Numbered from the stretch's first letter, positions 1 through 7,491 are shown. The stretch is 14,624 nt of DNA from Patescibacteria group bacterium (GCA_018825765.1 JAHKAQ010000019.1:1-14624), one strand, 5' to 3'. Numbers and translations are program-made. The notes: generated by a model not told the origin, from the sequence alone.

Positions 1-5
1 CATTT

Positions 6-1172
6 ATGAATAACCAGCCTCCTTCCCGCCAAGATTTACTTAATACAAATTATCAGCCGGTTGACCCGGCTTTTCGGCCCCCTGGACCGGCCGACGGACC
101 TGTTACCTATCCTCCAATTGAAACTAACGCCGCCGCCGGCAATAACCCTCCTGTTAACCCATACCAACAAGCACCTCTTCAGGCGCAAACCGCCGGCCAG
201 CCGACACCGGCTCAAGAACAAATCCCGCCGAACCAAATGCCCCAACAAGCTCCGGCTCAGCCCGCGGCTGATCCAATACCGCCGGCCAATCAGACCTTTC
301 CGCCTGGCGATACCCCCGGCGCAACCAAAAACCCGCCTCCCCGAACTGACGATTTTCCGGAATTTGACGATCCGCTGGATGATGATTCTGAAACCAAAAG
401 AGTAATAACCATCGGAGGGGTAATTATTGCTTTTCTTTTCATCACCTCTGGCATTCTTTATTTTGTCACCAGATCCCGAAATTCAAACGACCAAACCGCT
501 GTCGCTCCTCCAGTCGAAAATGGTCAAGTGGAACCGTCTGATAATGATGACGCCGCTGACAATGATGATCAGCCTGCCGTGGAACAGCCTGAACTTCCCG
601 AGGATACCCCGACGCTCAAACATATTCTTGTGAAAGAAGAAGAAAATCCGCTCTGGCAGGCGGAAAACTATTTCGCCGCGATTAACCAGGCAGGCCAGCC
701 GGTTGAATTAATCTTCTACGACCAAGATGGCGATAAATTAAGCCTGGAAAATTTTAGCCGGCAATCCGAAATTCTAATCCCCGACTATCTGTTCGACATC
801 CTGAAACCTAATTATTATTTCCTCGTAATTCCCGATCCCGACAGTGAAAATCCCAAAGCCGGCTTTATTTTCGCTTCCATCTTTTCTAATTACCAAAAAT
901 CAGAAGAAATTCTGGAACGCTGGGAAAGCTATATCGCCCAGGATCTCAAATCATTTATTCTGCTGGGCAACGATTATGACTTTGTGGCCGGTTTCGAGCG
1001 TCCGGTTTTCTCGTCAAGCCAAAGCCACCCGGGCGGACGCTTTTTTAACTTCTTAAAAGACGGATCAGTTTCCATCAACTATCTTGTCATGCGCGACAAA
1101 ATAGTAATCACTAACAGCTTCAATTCTTTTGAAAACCTGATAAATTACGTAATGACCAGAAGCGATATGTAG
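6..1172 (+). CDS. Proline-rich, single-pass membrane protein of unknown function
   Basis: 388 residues. Residues 1-125 are low complexity, rich in Pro, Gln and Ala, and end in an acidic patch (DDPLDDDSE, about 121-129). One strongly hydrophobic helix spans about 133-154, flanked by KR before and RSR after, which suggests a cytoplasmic Pro-rich tail and an exported C-terminal part. Residues 155-205 form a second acidic linker. Residues about 206-388 look globular with alternating beta-like hydrophobic stretches (VELIFYDQDG, YYFLVIPDPD, DKIVITNSF). I recognise no named domain. The layout (disordered tail, one helix, soluble domain) is common among CPR envelope proteins, but that does not assign a function. 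The ATG lies 5 bases from the window edge, so a start further upstream cannot be excluded. The gene converges on groEL across a shared hairpin terminator. Confidence 0.85.
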   Translation: MNNQPPSRQDLLNTNYQPVDPAFRPPGPADGPVTYPPIETNAAAGNNPPVNPYQQAPLQAQTAGQPTPAQEQIPPNQMPQQAPAQPAADPIPPANQTFPPGDTPGATKNPPPRTDDFPEFDDPLDDDSETKRVITIGGVIIAFLFITSGILYFVTRSRNSNDQTAVAPPVENGQVEPSDNDDAADNDDQPAVEQPELPEDTPTLKHILVKEEENPLWQAENYFAAINQAGQPVELIFYDQDGDKLSLENFSRQSEILIPDYLFDILKPNYYFLVIPDPDSENPKAGFIFASIFSNYQKSEEILERWESYIAQDLKSFILLGNDYDFVAGFERPVFSSSQSHPGGRFFNFLKDGSVSINYLVMRDKIVITNSFNSFENLINYVMTRSDM

Positions 1173-1207
1173 ATCAAAAACCAGCCAAACTCGCGCTTTC
1201 TTAATCC

Positions 1208-1244
1208 ATATATAAAGAGCGGCTAACCGCCGCTCTTTATATAT
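1208..1244. terminator. Bidirectional hairpin terminator between convergent genes
   Basis: Perfect 16-bp inverted repeat (arms 1208-1223 and 1229-1244) with a 5-nt TAACC loop. The stem core is AAAGAGCGGC/GCCGCTCTTT, so it provides T-rich 3' sides on both strands. It sits between the stop of the upstream + gene (1172) and the stop of groEL (1261, - strand), so it can serve both. The ten-base stem core is identical to that of the hairpin at 3664-3702. Confidence 0.85.
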
Positions 1245-1260
1245 ATCTTTAACTTTCAAA

Positions 1261-2907
1261 TTACATCATGCCGCCCATGTCCATACCCTGCGGACCGCCT
1301 GGCATTTGAGGAGCGCAAGTGCCGCAACTCTTGTCTTCCGGCTTGTCCGTCACCACCGCTTCAGTCGTAAGCACCATCGAGGCTACCGAGGCCGCGTTCT
1401 CAACCGCTGACCTGGTTACCTTAGCCGGATCAACTACTCCGGCCGAAACCAAATCCTCGTATTTATCCGAAGCCGCGTTGTAGCCCATACCACCCTTTAA
1501 AGAAGCCACTTTCTCCGCGATCACTGATCCTTCTTTGCCCGCGTTGGCCGCTATCTGCTTCAAAGGTTCTTCCAGGGATCTTTTTAAAATATCAATTCCT
1601 ATCATTTGCTCTTTATTTGCCTCAAGCTTGTTTAAAGCCTTAACAGCTCGAATCAAAGCCACGCCTCCACCCGGCACTATCCCTTCCATTACCGCCGCTT
1701 TGGTAGCTTCCAGCGCGTCTTCCACCCGATGCTGTTTTTCTTTCTGCTCCACTTCCGTGGCCGCGCCCACTCTAATAATCGCTACTCCGCCGCTAAGCTT
1801 GGCCAGTCTTTCTTCCAGTTTTTCCCTGTCAAATTCAGAATCACTTTCTTCTATCTGCTTTCGAATATTAGCGACCCTGTCCTCAATCATTGATTTTTTA
1901 CCGCCGCCTCCGATAATTGTAGTGTTTTCTTTGGTAGCCACTATTTTTTCACAGCCTCCCAGCATTCCCAGCTCAGCATTTTCCAGCTTCATTCCTCTTT
2001 CATCGCTAATTACCGCTCCGCCGGTTAGTATGGCAATGTCTTCCAGCATCTCTTTTCTATTATCTCCAAAACCCGGGGCTTTCACGGCCAAAGCGTTGAA
2101 AGTGCCGCGAAGCTTATTCACTACCAGTGTAGCTAAAGCCTCGCCTTCAATTTCTTCAGCGATTATCACGATTTCCTTTTTGCCTGATTGAGTAACCTTT
2201 TCCAGCAAAGGCAAGATCTCGTTTATGGCCGCTATTTTCTTGTCAGTAATTAAAATAACCGGATCTTTCAATTCCGCTTCCATGCTGTCGGCGTCTGTCA
2301 CCATGTAAGGAGAAACATAACCCTTGTCAAATTGCATTCCCTCTACTACTTCTTTTTCCAGGCCAAATGTTTGGGATTCTTCAACTGTTATTACGCCGTC
2401 GTCTCCCACTATTTCCATGGCTTCGGCGATCATTTCTCCCACTTCCTCGTCTTGCGCCGAAATCGTGGCCACTTGGGCTTTTTCTTCCCGATTTTTAACC
2501 GGCTTGGCCATTTTTTTAAGTTCAGCCACCACCGCTTTTACTCCCTTGCTTATCCCCCGGCGCACCTCAATCGGGTTTGCTCCGGCCGCCACGTTTTTCA
2601 TGCCTTCGGCTGTCATTTTCTGGGTCAGCAAAGTGGCCGTGGTAGTTCCATCCCCGGCAATATCTCCGGTTTTTGAAGCCACTTCCTTTACCAGCTCCGC
2701 GCCGATATTTTCAAATTTATCTTCCAGTTCAATTTCTTTGGCGATAGTCACCCCGTCGTTTGTGATAGTGGGCGACCCAAAACCCTTATCCAGCACCACG
2801 TTTCTTCCTTTGGGACCAAGCGTGACTTTTACCGTGTTAGCCACCTTGTTAATCCCTGAAAGCAACTGTTGGCGCGCTTTTTCGTCGAATCTTATTTGTT
2901 TAGCCAT
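1261..2907 (-). CDS. groEL: Chaperonin GroEL (Hsp60, group I)
   Basis: 548 residues, full length for the family (about 540-550). The 60-kDa subunit forms the ATP-driven double-ring folding chamber in the cytosol, working with a GroES lid. Visible signatures: TLGPKGRN at 29-36, TITNDGVTIAKEIELED around 47-63 including the nucleotide-site Asp at 51, GDGTTT at 85-90 (ATP binding), the VEDALEATKAAVMEGIVPGGG region matching the chaperonin signature, and a Gly/Met-rich C-terminal tail ending in GGMM. No groES lies next to it: the next gene upstream on the same strand encodes a ferredoxin-like protein, so the co-chaperonin must be encoded elsewhere or be absent. A CIRCE operator 57 bases before the ATG predicts repression by HrcA. 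No SD precedes the ATG; the leader is A/T-rich (AATAAAAAAT). Identity is certain. Confidence 0.99.
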   Translation of the reverse strand: MAKQIRFDEKARQQLLSGINKVANTVKVTLGPKGRNVVLDKGFGSPTITNDGVTIAKEIELEDKFENIGAELVKEVASKTGDIAGDGTTTATLLTQKMTAEGMKNVAAGANPIEVRRGISKGVKAVVAELKKMAKPVKNREEKAQVATISAQDEEVGEMIAEAMEIVGDDGVITVEESQTFGLEKEVVEGMQFDKGYVSPYMVTDADSMEAELKDPVILITDKKIAAINEILPLLEKVTQSGKKEIVIIAEEIEGEALATLVVNKLRGTFNALAVKAPGFGDNRKEMLEDIAILTGGAVISDERGMKLENAELGMLGGCEKIVATKENTTIIGGGGKKSMIEDRVANIRKQIEESDSEFDREKLEERLAKLSGGVAIIRVGAATEVEQKEKQHRVEDALEATKAAVMEGIVPGGGVALIRAVKALNKLEANKEQMIGIDILKRSLEEPLKQIAANAGKEGSVIAEKVASLKGGMGYNAASDKYEDLVSAGVVDPAKVTRSAVENAASVASMVLTTEAVVTDKPEDKSCGTCAPQMPGGPQGMDMGGMM

Positions 2908-2949
2908 ATTTTTTATTAACTTATTATATCTCTTAAATACTTCTTATAG

Positions 2950-2978
2950 AGACTACAAAATAAATTAGCACTCGTCAA
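2950..2978 (-). promoter_or_regulatory. Putative groEL promoter with -35 inside CIRCE
   Basis: On the - strand TTGACG (2973-2978) is followed after exactly 17 bases by TAGTCT (2950-2955). The -35 box lies in the CIRCE spacer and the edge of one arm, so a bound repressor would block RNA polymerase. The -10 keeps only the T, A and final T of the consensus. A TATAAT-like string closer to the gene (AGATATAATAAG) lacks a -35 partner and would leave almost no leader. Predicted transcript start is near 2943. Confidence 0.5.
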
Positions 2979-2991
2979 GTCCGAGTGCTAA
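2965..2991. promoter_or_regulatory. CIRCE operator (HrcA binding site)
   Basis: TTAGCACTC (2965-2973), nine-base spacer, GAGTGCTAA (2983-2991): an exact match to the classical CIRCE consensus. Symmetry extends beyond the consensus to 15-bp arms (2959-2973 and 2983-2997). In known systems HrcA binds here and represses groE/dnaK operons until heat or unfolded protein titrates it. Its place upstream of groEL is canonical. Confidence 0.97.
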
Positions 2992-3090
2992 TTTATTCCT
3001 TAACTCTATATCTTCTGCTTCTCTCCGCTTCCCTGGCTTGGGTCTCACTTCGCTTCTTTATTGAATATTAAAACCGAATAAATAATAAAT

Positions 3091-3603
3091 CTATTTTTTA
3101 AGCTTAACCGCCTCTACCGGACAAGTAGTCTCACAAGTCCCGCACTTTGTACATTCTTCCGGCTTAGTTTGCACCGGATCGCCGTTTACCTCTTCCAGAC
3201 ACTTAGTCGGACAGTTAGCCACGCAAGCCATACAGCGGTTGCAAACCTCTAAATTAAAATCCACCGTGGGCTCAGTCGTAACGTCCTTTGTTTGTTCCTT
3301 TTCTTTTTGCTCCCCGGCTTCTTCAGGCTTTTCCTCGTCAGGCACAGCTTCAGTTTCTTTTTCCTCGATCTTTTCCTCTTCTTTTACGCCGGCTGCTTCT
3401 TCAGTCCCCTGGGATCCTCCGGCTTCACTGCCGCCTGTTAAATCCGGCTCCTCTTCTTTTACCGCCGCGCCCTGATTCTCCGCGATTTTCTCTTCAGCTC
3501 CCATTCCCGGCTGATTTTTCCCGGCCGGCTTCACCTCTTCCTGATTATCCTGATCTTGATCAGAAGCCTCATCCGTGGATGTGTTGGTTTTTACTTCTTC
3601 CAT
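3091..3603 (-). CDS. 2x[4Fe-4S] ferredoxin domain protein with long acidic N-terminal extension
   Basis: 170 residues in two unlike halves. Residues 1 to about 115 are extremely Glu/Lys-rich low complexity (repeated EEK, KEE and EEP patterns), with no hydrophobic segment and probably disordered. Residues about 120-170 are a bacterial-type ferredoxin domain: C121-x2-C124-x2-C127-x3-C131-P and C151-x2-C154-x2-C157-x3-C161-P, the spacing expected for two [4Fe-4S] clusters, plus an extra Cys at 135. A soluble electron-transfer role follows from the family; the redox partner is unknown. The ordinary ferredoxin of this type is about 55-60 residues, so the extension is the odd part. The start is the only ATG giving the full open frame; no SD is seen, so a later start is possible. 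A hairpin terminator lies directly upstream, giving it a separate transcript from the 3734-4348 gene. Confidence 0.9.
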   Translation of the reverse strand: MEEVKTNTSTDEASDQDQDNQEEVKPAGKNQPGMGAEEKIAENQGAAVKEEEPDLTGGSEAGGSQGTEEAAGVKEEEKIEEKETEAVPDEEKPEEAGEQKEKEQTKDVTTEPTVDFNLEVCNRCMACVANCPTKCLEEVNGDPVQTKPEECTKCGTCETTCPVEAVKLKK

Positions 3604-3623
3604 TTTATTTTTTTTAAAAACTA

Positions 3624-3651
3624 TTTATAACTCAATGTTACAATCCGCCAA
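3624..3651 (-). promoter_or_regulatory. Possible promoter of the ferredoxin-like gene
   Basis: On the - strand TTGGCG (3646-3651), 16 bases, TATAAA (3624-3629), 20 bases before the ATG. An alternative pair is TTGACT directly after the upstream terminator, then 17 bases, then TAACAT. Both are partial matches in A/T-rich DNA. Confidence 0.3.
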
Positions 3652-3661
3652 AATAAAAGTC

Positions 3662-3702
3662 AAAAAAGAGCGGCTCGCAGGCAATCCGGCGGCCGCTCTT
3701 TT
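3662..3702 (-). terminator. Rho-independent terminator of the 3734-4348 gene
   Basis: Arms AAAAGAGCGGC (3664-3674) and GCCGCTCTTTT (3692-3702) pair perfectly over 11 bp around a 17-nt loop. Read on the - strand the stem is followed by a six-T run, the classical intrinsic terminator layout. It lies 32 bases past the stop of the secreted-protein gene. It shares its stem sequence with the terminator at 1208-1244. Confidence 0.85.
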
Positions 3703-3733
3703 ATTAAAATTTTCCCGCCGAAAACAAGCGAAA

Positions 3734-4348
3734 TTACAAGCTCTTTAATCTTTTCATCACTCTAATATAATCCAGTCTCCTGAAAAGCTGGTTCTCCTTG
3801 TCCCACTCGCCCTTAATCTTCAGGCGCCAATAAGGCTGTATCTTGCCTAACGACCGTCTTTCCCCGTCCTCGGTAATTTTCGTGTCCCCCACTTTTATCG
3901 TCACAATCCCCAGCGAATGCGCCGCCACGATCAAACCATTAGCCTCGTCCACGGCCAAAACATCAGCCACCATTATCCCTTTTTTATCCTTATATAAATC
4001 CTTATCCGAATTCTTCTCTACCCGGCATTTAGAAGGCACAAAGTAAGCGGGAAAATTCCGCCCGCGGCAGGTTACGTGATCGCCGGCCGTAAGCTTCCAG
4101 GGATTAATGTTTACCCCGTATTTGCTCAGAAACTCCATCTTGTCCGAATCTCCCAGAGCCAGCACAATATTGTAAATATTGCCCTTTTTCTCCACTACCA
4201 GCGTTCCTTTCTCCGGAATCACCTGCAGAACTTTAGCGTCTTTTATCTTTAACCGGCTTCCATTCTGGTTATTGCCGGCCCAAACCGCGCTCGGCAGCGC
4301 CAAAAAACACGCCAGCACCAAAACGCCCAAGGTTACTATTTTCTTCAT
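3734..4348 (-). CDS. Secreted protein with two tandem beta-rich domains, function unknown
   Basis: 204 residues. The N-terminus has a typical signal peptide: KK at 2-3, hydrophobic core about 5-20, and an AVWA|G cleavage site after residue 24. A VLAC string at 11-14 resembles a weak lipobox but is followed by more hydrophobic residues, so type I cleavage is favoured. The mature part seems to hold two related beta-barrel-like units: about 33-110 (KVLQVIPEKGTLVVEKKG ... LTAGDHVTCRGR) and about 125-200 (ADVLAVDEANGLIVAAHS ... WRLKIKGEWD). Each has the 'variable-value-strand, then Gly-Asp turn, then strand' look of DUF5666-like OB-type domains. That resemblance is from memory of the pattern and is not firm. 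It has its own promoter candidate and terminator. No SD is visible. Confidence 0.85.
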   Translation of the reverse strand: MKKIVTLGVLVLACFLALPSAVWAGNNQNGSRLKIKDAKVLQVIPEKGTLVVEKKGNIYNIVLALGDSDKMEFLSKYGVNINPWKLTAGDHVTCRGRNFPAYFVPSKCRVEKNSDKDLYKDKKGIMVADVLAVDEANGLIVAAHSLGIVTIKVGDTKITEDGERRSLGKIQPYWRLKIKGEWDKENQLFRRLDYIRVMKRLKSL

Positions 4349-4378
4349 GATTTTTATTTTTATCTTTTTATTACCTGA

Positions 4379-4407
4379 TTTATATTAAAATCCTAATGTT
4401 AAGTCAT
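4379..4407 (-). promoter_or_regulatory. Putative promoter of the 3734-4348 gene
   Basis: On the - strand ATGACT (4402-4407), 17 bases, TATAAA (4379-4384). The hexamers match consensus at four and five positions. Predicted leader is about 25 nt before the ATG at 4348. Confidence 0.45.
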
Positions 4408-4455
4408 TTTAGCAAAGGACAAAAAATAAACAAGCTAAACGTCAAGCTCAACACT

Positions 4456-5691
4456 TCAAGCCGCCTTGCCGGCCAAACCCTTTTCTCCCAAGCCCGTCCC
4501 GGGGACCGCAAGCTTCTCGTAAGCCGACAAAAGCTTTATTTCCGACTTCAGCCAGTTTAGGTCCCGCTCAACTTTAATCTTGCCCATCTCGCCCATGGCC
4601 CGGCTTCGTTTTTTGTTGTCCAAAATCCGAATAATCTCCCTGGCAAAAGTAATCTCGCTCGAATCACTGATAAAAGAACCGGCCTTGCCTATCCGGCTCT
4701 GGCTCATCTTTATATCGAACGAGACCACCGGCTTACCCACGGCCAGATACTCAAACACCGAATCGCGCAATACGCCCGTCCCCTTACGCGCCGGCTCCGG
4801 CGAAACCCCCATGTCCGCCTCGGTCATGTAAGCCAAAAGACTGGCCTGGCTTAACCAGCCCGGAAAATACAAATACCTGGAAATCCCTTTTCGAAAAGCG
4901 TACTCCTTTATCTTTTCTTCGTCTCTGCCCGTGCCGGCCAGCACGAATAAAATATCTTTTCTCCCGATTTTATTCACGATAAAATCAACCGCCCGAATAA
5001 GCTTTATAACGCCGCGCTCAATTTTTAAACTGCCGGCGTAAAGCGTCATGTGGCGAAACCCCCGCTTATAGTCCCGGCTAAGAAACGGCCGGTAAAAATC
5101 CTTCATGTCCGGCAGAGGTTCAATGGTTATTATTTTATTTTTAGTTTCCCTGATCAGACGCGCCACTCTGGCCTTTTGTTTAAAATCAGGCACGATCACC
5201 AAATCCGCGGCCCAAAGCGCCAGCTTTTCCAGCCGCTCTAAAATCCCAATCACCCGCCGGTCAATTTTTTTAATCTTTATCCGCTCCAGCCTATATCTTC
5301 CCGAATATGACTCGTTTATCTCATACACCAGCCGCGCTCCCAAAAATCTATAAAAAGCGCCAATAAGTCCGGGCGTATCACTCGGATTCACGATATGAAT
5401 CACCCTGAACCGGCCAAAAACAAACAACCAAAAAACTTTCCAGCTTATTTTCATCAAATCAGCCGCCTCGCGCCAAAAAAAAGAAAAAACCGAGCCGTTG
5501 CCGCTCCCGGTCTTTGAATAAAAATGAATCTTCACGCCTTTTATTTTTCTTTTAGCCGCTTTTCTCTTTCCAGCCGGACAAATCACCGACACCTCCCAGC
5601 CGTCCCGCTCCAGCGAAGTGGCCTTTTTCCAAAGCCGGCGGTAATCCGGCGCCGGATAACTGTTAGTGATAAATAAAACTTTTTTTTGCAT
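4456..5691 (-). CDS. GT4-type glycosyltransferase (GT-B fold)
   Basis: 411 residues, normal for the family. It should transfer a sugar from a nucleotide-activated donor to a growing lipid-linked glycan at the inner face of the membrane. N-terminal Rossmann half: KVLFITNSYPAPDYRR (4-19), then VIHIVNP (97-103) and LVYEINESYSG (121-131). C-terminal donor-binding half starts near 213: LYAGSLKIERGV (217-228), FVLAGTGRDEEKI (249-261), then VSPEP (296-300) and the acidic region RDSVFEYLAVGKPVVSFD (309-326), which corresponds to the family's Glu-containing donor motif. Donor and acceptor cannot be read from sequence. The tail after about 390 (Gly/Leu/Lys/Ala-rich) is variable. It is the first gene on the - strand side of the polysaccharide locus and is separated from the lipoprotein gene by 362 non-coding bases. 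Confidence 0.93.
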   Translation of the reverse strand: MQKKVLFITNSYPAPDYRRLWKKATSLERDGWEVSVICPAGKRKAAKRKIKGVKIHFYSKTGSGNGSVFSFFWREAADLMKISWKVFWLFVFGRFRVIHIVNPSDTPGLIGAFYRFLGARLVYEINESYSGRYRLERIKIKKIDRRVIGILERLEKLALWAADLVIVPDFKQKARVARLIRETKNKIITIEPLPDMKDFYRPFLSRDYKRGFRHMTLYAGSLKIERGVIKLIRAVDFIVNKIGRKDILFVLAGTGRDEEKIKEYAFRKGISRYLYFPGWLSQASLLAYMTEADMGVSPEPARKGTGVLRDSVFEYLAVGKPVVSFDIKMSQSRIGKAGSFISDSSEITFAREIIRILDNKKRSRAMGEMGKIKVERDLNWLKSEIKLLSAYEKLAVPGTGLGEKGLAGKAA

Positions 5692-5721
5692 TTTATTTTA
5701 GCTTAATTATTTAAAATCATT

Positions 5722-5739
5722 TTGAGATTACTTGAGATT
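5722..5739. repeat. Two TTGAGATT copies one helical turn apart
   Basis: TTGAGATT at 5722-5729 and 5732-5739, with a start-to-start distance of 10 bp, just upstream of the glycosyltransferase start at 5691. Same-face spacing would suit a regulator binding as a dimer in tandem. The functional reading is speculative. Confidence 0.4.
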
Positions 5740-5767
5740 CGCCCGCCTTCCGGCGCGCCGTTTCGCG

Positions 5768-5788
5768 TTTCGCGCGTCACGCGCGAAA
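5768..5788. repeat. CGCG-rich 9-bp hairpin
   Basis: TTTCGCGCG (5768-5776), TCA loop, CGCGCGAAA (5780-5788). Its right arm is part of the 13-base direct repeat found again at 5835-5847. An AAAATTTTAT string follows on the + strand, so a weak terminator role is possible, but no + strand gene ends here. Confidence 0.6.
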
Positions 5789-5990
5789 ATTTTATTGCCT
5801 GAAAGCTCAAAAACCATATCCCGCTCGACAAACCTCACGCGCGAAAAATTAAATGACCCCCATTAGTAGCATACCCCGACGGAAAAATCAATAACGCGGA
5901 AAAAGGCGCGCCAAAAATAAAAAAATTACACCAATCAGTATAATCACGCTCCAAATACACGCTCCACCAGACACTCAAGTTCCGGGGATT

Positions 5991-6028
5991 TTAAAAACCG
6001 GCTTTGGTCCTCCAAATCAAAGCCGGTT
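5991..6028 (-). terminator. Rho-independent terminator of the lipoprotein gene
   Basis: Arms AACCGGCTTTG (5996-6006) and CAAAGCCGGTT (6018-6028) are perfect over 11 bp with an 11-nt loop. On the - strand the stem runs into TTTTT followed by AAAA. It lies 26 bases after the stop codon. Confidence 0.85.
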
Positions 6029-6053
6029 GAAAGTTATTTCTAACTAAAAGAGC

Positions 6054-7385
6054 CTACTCCTGCTTCGTAACGTCGAAGCAGGTTTCGGCGTAATCTTTTT
6101 TCCCCTGCTCGGTCAGGAGCCAGGAGAAAATAGGGAAAATCCGGGTTAAATATTCCTCCCCGGTCGGATCTCCGATCCGGGTAAAGTCATCGACATAAAA
6201 CCCGAACCCGATTTCCAGCCAGGAGTCGGGAAATTCCATCCAGACCCAATCCTGGTCCACTATCTCCGTGGTTAGCGTAATCCTTTGCTCGGCTAACCGG
6301 GCCTTCAAAAATTCCACCTGATCCGCCGGGCCGCGGATAAAAGGCGGGAGGTTGGAATAATCCTGGGCGAAAAAATGGGCCCGAAGGACTTCCCAGTCAA
6401 CACTTCCCGGTGTATCCGGTATCTGGCTCGTCAACCAAATTGCATACTGGATCGCCGGATGCTGACGGTGAACATCTATATCCAGAGTGGATGTCCCATT
6501 GTAACACTCCACCCTCACCACCCATCCTTTGGCGGGAGTATAAACCTGCATCACTCCCACCGTGTTATCGTTTTTCGTGGGGTCGATAACTGACCCTGCA
6601 ATTTCCACCAAAGAAAGATCGTAATCTCTCTTTGGAAAATCCGCCGGGCTGTCAGTCGGCGACACCGCTGACGGCCATTTATCCCGGTCCTCTACCCGCT
6701 CAATCTGCCCGGCGGCTACGCCATCCAGCCGGTTCAGGCGGGTAAGCACCGTATTCATTTGAGCCTGGGAGAAGAACACCCTGAAATCAAAGGTGTTATA
6801 AGAAAAGGCCCCTTCATCGTTTTGAGATGACAACATGGTAACAGTCGTCATCTCCTCGTTTACGGTTGGCTCTGCCGGGTTCATTACCAGAACCCACAGC
6901 CAGCTCCGAACCCATTTCACCGCGACCTCGGGGCCTTCCAGGTCATATCGAAAATCAAGATAGCACCGGTCCTGGTCCGGAAAAGCCCTCCAGAACCTCA
7001 CCTGGCCATTCTCCGCAAGCGAAGAGTAGTCCAACTCTTGGAGTTTTTCAGCGTAATCCCAGGCCGGGTCACCTGGTTCCGGCTCCCGGAAACCTGCTCC
7101 ATTGATGTTTATCCGGATCACCAAAACCGATCCAGAGCTTCCCTCTTGTCGACGGAGCGCGAACACTTCAATCGGCGGTTCACCGGCTTGATAATCTTGA
7201 AAGAGGACTTCAATACCCGGCAAGGTAGAAACCGTTCCCCCGCCGCCTCCAGATCCAGCACCTCCGGTACCGGTACTACCACCCCCGGATCCTCCTCCTC
7301 CGCCACAGGAGACAAAAAACATGCAAAAAGAAAAAACAAAAAACAATACCAACACGCCCCAAAAAACTAAACCTTTCTTTTTCAT
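6054..7385 (-). CDS. Predicted lipoprotein with Gly-rich linker, function unknown
   Basis: 443 residues. The N-terminus reads as a lipoprotein signal: KKK at 2-4, a long hydrophobic core 6-24, and FFVSC with Cys 27 as the acylated residue. The -3 position is Phe rather than Leu, so the lipobox is imperfect. Residues 28-50 are an almost pure Gly/Ser/Thr linker that would hold the body away from the membrane. The remaining 390 residues are rich in Trp, Asp and aromatic positions (WVRSWLWVLVMN, WVWMEFPDSWLEIGFGFYVDD) and match no family I know. The start is decided by an excellent SD (AAGGAGGG, five bases from the ATG). It is more G+C-rich than the flanking glycan genes and has its own promoter, leader and terminator, so it looks like a later insertion into the locus. 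Two Gly-rich stretches also occur in surface anchors, but no repeat or adhesin motif is seen. Confidence 0.88.
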   Translation of the reverse strand: MKKKGLVFWGVLVLFFVFSFCMFFVSCGGGGGSGGGSTGTGGAGSGGGGGTVSTLPGIEVLFQDYQAGEPPIEVFALRRQEGSSGSVLVIRININGAGFREPEPGDPAWDYAEKLQELDYSSLAENGQVRFWRAFPDQDRCYLDFRYDLEGPEVAVKWVRSWLWVLVMNPAEPTVNEEMTTVTMLSSQNDEGAFSYNTFDFRVFFSQAQMNTVLTRLNRLDGVAAGQIERVEDRDKWPSAVSPTDSPADFPKRDYDLSLVEIAGSVIDPTKNDNTVGVMQVYTPAKGWVVRVECYNGTSTLDIDVHRQHPAIQYAIWLTSQIPDTPGSVDWEVLRAHFFAQDYSNLPPFIRGPADQVEFLKARLAEQRITLTTEIVDQDWVWMEFPDSWLEIGFGFYVDDFTRIGDPTGEEYLTRIFPIFSWLLTEQGKKDYAETCFDVTKQE

Positions 7386-7417
7386 TGCACCCTCCTTGCA
7401 CCCGTCTAAGCAGGTGC
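7385..7417 (-). promoter_or_regulatory. Strong RBS in a duplicated TTGCACCC context
   Basis: On the - strand the SD AAGGAGGG (complement of 7390-7397) is five bases from the ATG. It is bracketed by a direct repeat GGGTGCAA (complements of 7385-7392 and 7396-7403). A GCACC string further upstream (complement of 7413-7417) can pair with GGTGC in either copy. Pairing with the copy next to the ATG loops out the SD. Pairing with the farther copy leaves it free. Such a switch is an inference from pairing only. Confidence 0.5.
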
Positions 7418-7491
7418 TTTTTATAAATTTCCAATTTTTAAGGAACCAGGGAACCGAACTGCCCTCCAGCCCGCTCCCTAGCTATATTTTT

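Larger units (their letters stand above)
5692..6053. other. Gene-free stretch with CGCG-rich repeats
   Basis: 362 bases without a plausible gene. It holds a 9-bp perfect hairpin TTTCGCGCG/CGCGCGAAA with a 3-nt loop (5768-5788), a 13-base direct repeat TCACGCGCGAAAA (5777-5789 and 5835-5847), and two copies of the palindrome GGCGCGCC (5752-5759 and 5905-5912). At the gene-proximal end TTGAGATT occurs twice, ten bases apart (5722-5729 and 5732-5739). The terminator of the lipoprotein gene lies at its far end. I see no clear promoter for the glycosyltransferase at 5691. Confidence 0.7.

Noticed and set aside
1535..2191. Long + strand open frames opposite groEL
   Set aside because: They are low-complexity Ser/Pro-rich shadows of the groEL reading frame.
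3239..3617. + strand frames opposite the ferredoxin-like gene
   Set aside because: They are Ser/Phe- or Arg/Leu-rich reverse shadows of the Glu/Lys-rich region, without start signals.
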